From NS-11 sp036505795 (GTDB lineage: Bacteria; Nitrospirota; Nitrospiria; Nitrospirales; NS-4): a stretch of DNA of 10,177 bases. The stretch lies in assembly GCA_036505795.1 (NCBI GenBank), contig DASXSU010000077.1:1-10177 (forward strand), in the 5' to 3' direction. The position numbers and the translations under genes are program-made. The notes under the pieces are model-generated. The model did no database searches. It saw nothing but the letters and a program-made list of their open reading frames with translations, and was not told the origin of the DNA. This document shows positions 7,394 through 10,177 of this stretch, piece after piece; positions within the stretch are counted from its first letter, which is position 1; each line of letters begins with the position of its first letter.

Positions 7394-8524
7394 ATGACGA
7401 CAGAACCTGACATTTTAATCATTGCAGCGAGTGAGACCGACGCGAATCTCTACTATGCCACCCGGTTTCCAGCCCCCGACTCATTTATTTTTCTCCGGTT
7501 GAAAGGCGAACGCATTTTGTTGATGAGCGATCTTGAAGTCGACAGAGCCAGGGCGACCGCGACGGTCGACACGGTGCTCTCGTATTCTGAATATGAAGAA
7601 CGCGTCAAGCGCCAGGGCGTCACTGCCCCCACCTCCATCGCCGTCGTGGACGCCCTGTTGCGCGAACGGGGGATCAGTCGCCTGGTTGTTCCCGAAAACT
7701 TCAGCTTTGAACATGCCCGCCAACTTCAGGCGCGCGGATACGAATTAGTCAGCAAACCGGAGCCGTTCTTCGAGGAGCGTGCCCTCAAGACACCGGACGA
7801 GGTCCAGGCCATTGAAACCGCTCAGCGTGCCGTGGAATGGGCGGTTCAGCGCGCCATTGAGTTGCTGTCGGCCGCATCAATCCGAAACGGCCTAATTGTG
7901 CATGAAGGAGAACCGGTCACGTCAGAGCGGATCAAGAAGCTCATTAATGTCGCTCTGATGGAGCGGGATTGCGTGGGACAGCATACGATTATTGCGGGGG
8001 GCGTGCAGGCCTGTGATCCTCACAACGAAGGCTCCGGCGCACTCAAGGCCGGCGAAGCCATCGTCATGGATGTCTTTCCGCGCCATGTGGCCACGCGCTA
8101 CTTTGCGGATATGAGTCGCACGGTCCTCAAAGGGAAAGCCCGACCTGAGATGAAGCGCCTGTACGATGCGGTGCTGGCGGCGCAGGAAGAAGCGATTGGA
8201 TCGGTGCGGGACGGCGCGGACGGTCAGAAAATTCATGCCCAAGTAAACCGTCGCTTCGAAGATGCAGGATTCAAAACCGGTCTGGTCAACGGCCGCATGC
8301 AGGGATATTTCCATGGGACCGGCCATGGCGTCGGTCTCGACATCCACGAGTCGCCGCGAATCAGCAAGTCAGGCTCCCGATTGCAAGCGGGACAGGTCGT
8401 CACAGTGGAACCCGGCCTGTACTATCCAGAGATCGGGGCGACGCGCATTGAGGACATGGTTCTCGTCACGCCGGATGGATGTCGGAATCTCACGCAATTC
8501 CCCAAGGTGCTGGAAATCCAGTAG
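7394..8524 (+). CDS. M24-family metallopeptidase (Xaa-Pro aminopeptidase/dipeptidase type)
   Basis: 376 residues; the ATG has GAGG 5 bases upstream. An N-terminal creatinase-like domain (about 1-125) is followed by the pita-bread M24 catalytic domain (about 135-376). The five metal ligands expected for the family are present: Asp226 (VMDVFP), Asp239 (FADMSRT), His311 (GTGHGVGLDIHE), Glu339 (TVEPGLY) and Glu353 (RIEDMV). The conserved His in DPHNEGSG is also there. The enzyme is therefore probably active, cytosolic (no signal peptide) and dependent on two Mn or Co ions, cleaving Xaa-Pro bonds. The first ligand loop is unusual: MDVFPRH replaces the commoner D-x-G-A. The exact substrate (dipeptide, longer peptide N-terminus, or a non-peptide as in creatinase) cannot be told. 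An iron-sulfur protein gene follows after 8 bases. Confidence 0.88.
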   Translation: MTTEPDILIIAASETDANLYYATRFPAPDSFIFLRLKGERILLMSDLEVDRARATATVDTVLSYSEYEERVKRQGVTAPTSIAVVDALLRERGISRLVVPENFSFEHARQLQARGYELVSKPEPFFEERALKTPDEVQAIETAQRAVEWAVQRAIELLSAASIRNGLIVHEGEPVTSERIKKLINVALMERDCVGQHTIIAGGVQACDPHNEGSGALKAGEAIVMDVFPRHVATRYFADMSRTVLKGKARPEMKRLYDAVLAAQEEAIGSVRDGADGQKIHAQVNRRFEDAGFKTGLVNGRMQGYFHGTGHGVGLDIHESPRISKSGSRLQAGQVVTVEPGLYYPEIGATRIEDMVLVTPDGCRNLTQFPKVLEIQ

Positions 8525-8532
8525 CCGCTGTC

Positions 8533-9522
8533 GTGCGCCTCGCCGTCACCATTCAGAAATATAATCCCGAGATCGACGTACATCCGCATGACGAGGTCTA
8601 CCATCTCGAGGCTCCCAGAGGCCTTACGATCCTCGATGCCTTGATCCGTATCAAGAACGAGCAGGACGGCCGTCTCACCTTTCGTTATTCCTGCCGTTCG
8701 GCGATCTGTGGATCATGCGCGATGACCGTCAATGGCGCTGAGCAACTGGCCTGCCGCACGTCTGTGCGAAGAGAATGGGAACGGTATGGGAACATTAGAA
8801 TTGCGCCGCTGAAGAATCTAGACGTGATCAAGGATCTTGCCGTGGACATGCGCTCATTTTGGGAGAAGACCCGCGCGATTGTCCCCTGGCTGCTTGCTGA
8901 GAGCTCCCCTGGAGCGCCTTCCGCGGGTCTGAACACCTACGCCTTCCATAATGTGGATGCGTGTATCATGTGTGGCGCCTGCGTGGCCGCCTGCACGTCG
9001 CACGAGGCCGACCGGCGTTTCCTCGGACCTGCTGCGCTGGCAAAGGCCTACCGGTTTGTGGCAGACGCACGAGAAGCTGAAGATGCCCGAACCGCGCGGT
9101 TGGCGGCGCTTCAGAAGCCCACCGGCATGTGGGATTGTACCCGCTGCAATTTCTGTGTGCAGGTCTGTCCCAAGGATGTGCAACCCATGGAGGCGATCAT
9201 CCGCCTTCGCCGGGCCGCGATCGACCGAGGCCTCACTCACACGGAGGGAGCGAGGCATGTTATCGGATTTAGAGACCTGATCGCGAAGTATGGCCGGTTG
9301 AATGAGGCTCTAATGCCATTGAAAGTCATCGGCCTGAATCTCGGGCGCTTTCTTCATATTCTTCCGCTGGGAGTGCGCATGCTGTTGAAAGGCAAGGTCC
9401 CGAGCCCGGTTCATCCAAGCATCAAAGGCGTGGAGCACGTTCGTGCGATTCTCCAGCGAAGCGGGCAGCGCAATGATGTGTCCCACCTGAGTAGCGGCAT
9501 CGGGCGGGAGGCCGACGGCTGA
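8533..9522 (+). CDS. SdhB/FrdB-type iron-sulfur subunit with extra cluster cysteine (class E / HdrC-like)
   Basis: 329 residues from GTG 8533, chosen because relatives begin at this point (a V-x-I-x-K/R-Y-x-P pattern). ATG 8479, overlapping the peptidase gene by 46 bases, is the alternative; neither has a good Shine-Dalgarno. The N-terminal plant-type ferredoxin domain binds [2Fe-2S] through Cys54, Cys59, Cys62 and Cys74 (SCRSAICGSC...LAC). The helical domain has CIMCGACVAAC (Cys144, 147, 150, 154) and CTRCNFCVQVCP (Cys202, 205, 208, 212). Usual SdhB/FrdB has C-x5-C-x3-C in the second motif and a [3Fe-4S] centre; here Cys205 fills the gap, predicting a second [4Fe-4S]. About 97 residues follow the last motif, far more than in E. 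coli SdhB (238 residues in all). The protein would pass electrons between a flavoprotein (SdhA type) and a quinone or CCG-domain subunit, neither of which is in the window. Confidence 0.85.
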   Translation: MRLAVTIQKYNPEIDVHPHDEVYHLEAPRGLTILDALIRIKNEQDGRLTFRYSCRSAICGSCAMTVNGAEQLACRTSVRREWERYGNIRIAPLKNLDVIKDLAVDMRSFWEKTRAIVPWLLAESSPGAPSAGLNTYAFHNVDACIMCGACVAACTSHEADRRFLGPAALAKAYRFVADAREAEDARTARLAALQKPTGMWDCTRCNFCVQVCPKDVQPMEAIIRLRRAAIDRGLTHTEGARHVIGFRDLIAKYGRLNEALMPLKVIGLNLGRFLHILPLGVRMLLKGKVPSPVHPSIKGVEHVRAILQRSGQRNDVSHLSSGIGREADG

Positions 9523-9845
9523 GGCCCATCACTACGTGATGCTTTGATCCGGTCCAGCATATTCCCCTTCCCTCTTGTCATTAGACTCTAAACCCATGAC
9601 CTGCACAGCGCGTTTCGTCTTACACATTCGACATTTACGTGTTCAAGCGGCTTTTTGTTTATACCCATGGGTGGCCCCTACGGCAGGTGCGGGGACACAG
9701 GGCTTCCAGTATCTTCCCGAGAAGCTTTCGTAGCATTGTATATTGAAGGGCTCGCCGATATTTTAAGACAGCACCTCTGAGAACACACAGTGATGAGCGC
9801 AGGCAAAATCGTGGGCGTCCGACAATAGGGAAAGGAGAGAGGAGA
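9523..9845. other. Intergenic region before the Cys-rich small gene
   Basis: 323 bases without a supported gene. It contains a short hairpin just after the iron-sulfur gene (listed separately), a 10-base palindrome ACCCATGGGT (9663-9672) and an imperfect stem GTGGCCCC/GGGGACAC (9671-9678 with 9691-9698, 12-base loop). At its right end is a strong double Shine-Dalgarno (AAGGAG and GAGGAG). A 45-codon open frame (9596-9733) has no supporting evidence. No well-spaced -35/-10 pair was found. Confidence 0.5.
9527..9541 (+). terminator. Short hairpin after the iron-sulfur gene, weak terminator candidate
   Basis: CATCAC-TAC-GTGATG is a perfect six-base-pair stem starting 5 bases after the stop codon. 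Only a short CTTT follows and the stem is AT-balanced, so intrinsic termination would be weak. It may instead protect the 3' end of the mRNA. Confidence 0.3.
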
Positions 9846-10079
9846 ATGGCTCTATGCGAAGTCTGTGGTAATGATTATGAGAAATCCTTTGAGGTCAAAC
9901 TGGCCGGCAAGTCTCATGTGTTTGATAGCTTTGAGTGCGCCGTCCATGCGCTTGCTCCGACGTGTGCCCATTGCCGGTGCAAGATCCTCGGCCATGGGGT
10001 AGAAGCCAAAGGGGTCATTTACTGCTGTGCTCACTGCGCTCAAGAAAAGGGAGTGAGTGGCATAAAGGATCGCGTGTGA
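9846..10079 (+). CDS. Small Cys/His-rich metal-binding protein (zinc-ribbon or metallothionein-like)
   Basis: 77 residues, ATG start directly after an AGGAGAGAGGAGA Shine-Dalgarno tract, so it is likely well translated. Nine cysteines and five histidines: CEVC (Cys4, 7), FEC (Cys31), CAHCRC (Cys40, 43, 45) and YCCAHC (Cys60, 61, 64), with His24, 34, 42, 50 and 63. Two or three C-x-x-C knuckles suggest one or two structural zinc ions. The YCCAHCA ending recalls the YCC-x-x-CA stretch of bacterial metallothioneins (SmtA type), but cysteine content is lower than in those. I recall similar proteins annotated only as hypothetical in several phyla. There is no signal peptide or membrane helix, so it is cytosolic. 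It lies 71 bases before a probable CBS-domain gene on the same strand. Confidence 0.8.
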   Translation: MALCEVCGNDYEKSFEVKLAGKSHVFDSFECAVHALAPTCAHCRCKILGHGVEAKGVIYCCAHCAQEKGVSGIKDRV

Positions 10080-10091
10080 GAAGGAATTTGC

Positions 10092-10128
10092 CGAGCTCAT
10101 TGCCCGCCGACACGGCGGCCATAGCTCG
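10092..10128 (+). repeat. GC-rich imperfect hairpin between the Cys-rich gene and the next gene
   Basis: An inner perfect stem CCGCCG-ACA-CGGCGG (10104-10118) is flanked by outer arms CGAGCT (10092-10097) and AGCTCG (10123-10128) that can pair across a small internal loop. No T-run follows. It could act as an mRNA processing or stability element, or reduce read-through into the next gene. Function is inferred. Confidence 0.5.
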
Positions 10129-10136
10129 ACGGCTAC

Positions 10137-10177
10137 AAGGAGGACACGCCATGCAAGTCAAAGATGTCATGACCAAG
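10137..10177 (+). CDS. Start of a probable CBS-domain protein, cut by the window edge
   Basis: A near-ideal Shine-Dalgarno AAGGAGG (10137-10143) lies 7 bases before ATG at 10151. Only nine codons are visible: MQVKDVMTK. This is the typical opening of small CBS-pair proteins (usually ..V.DVMT..), which bind adenine nucleotides as sensors. The assignment rests on these nine residues alone. The span given includes the ribosome binding site; coding begins at 10151. Confidence 0.55.

Noticed and set aside
9596..9733. 45-codon plus-strand open frame in the gap before the Cys-rich gene
   Set aside because: No Shine-Dalgarno, no recognisable motif, and a length expected by chance.
1..10177. tRNA, rRNA, CRISPR array, insertion sequence or prophage
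   Set aside because: I looked on both strands for tRNA-like cloverleaf ends, regularly spaced repeats, terminal inverted repeats and transposase or integrase motifs and saw none.

Overview
The window reads as chromosomal DNA of a moderately GC-rich Gram-negative bacterium. Outer-membrane and periplasm-directed proteins (a beta-barrel protein and an AsmA-type protein) imply two membranes. The style of several proteins, namely a stand-alone iron-sulfur subunit of an SdhB/FrdB-type enzyme, an M24 peptidase and a Cys-rich small protein, recalls Nitrospirota (Nitrospira-like). That assignment is from memory of protein style and is not proven. I see no tRNA, rRNA, CRISPR array, transposase or prophage gene.

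Left part, minus strand. A secreted protein with a trypsin-like (S1) fold runs off the left edge. Its first two catalytic-triad positions appear to be lost (His to Glu, Asp to Ala). A beta-barrel outer membrane protein follows on the same strand, with a clear Shine-Dalgarno sequence and a candidate promoter. Its best start (1528) lies 27 codons inside the longest open frame.

Centre left. Two small membrane-anchored proteins lie in tandem on the plus strand, 7 bases apart (1821-2141 and 2149-2505). They share an architecture: short N-terminus, one membrane helix, helical segment, a short 'QG/RG-x-x-IN' box and a Pro/Ala-rich tail. They look like a diverged duplicated pair. They converge on a 12-helix MFS transporter of the anion:cation symporter type (minus strand).

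Centre. The MFS gene and a 1090-residue AsmA/YhdP-like envelope protein are divergently transcribed from a 98-base intergenic region. Good -10 boxes lie so close to both start codons that both mRNAs may be nearly or fully leaderless.

Right part, plus strand. A metal-dependent M24 (Xaa-Pro type) peptidase with all five metal ligands is followed 8 bases later by an SdhB/FrdB-type iron-sulfur protein. This protein carries an extra cysteine, predicting that the usual [3Fe-4S] centre is a [4Fe-4S] centre, and a long C-terminal extension like that of class E / HdrC-like relatives. No flavoprotein or membrane-anchor subunit is in the window. After a 323-base gap comes a 77-residue protein with nine Cys, probably zinc-binding or metallothionein-like. 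Then come a strong hairpin and the first nine codons of a probable CBS-domain protein that leaves the window.

Nothing here is a clear new defence or mobile system. The best leads are the triad-less secreted S1 homologue, the altered iron-sulfur subunit, the paired small membrane proteins and the back-to-back leaderless promoters.
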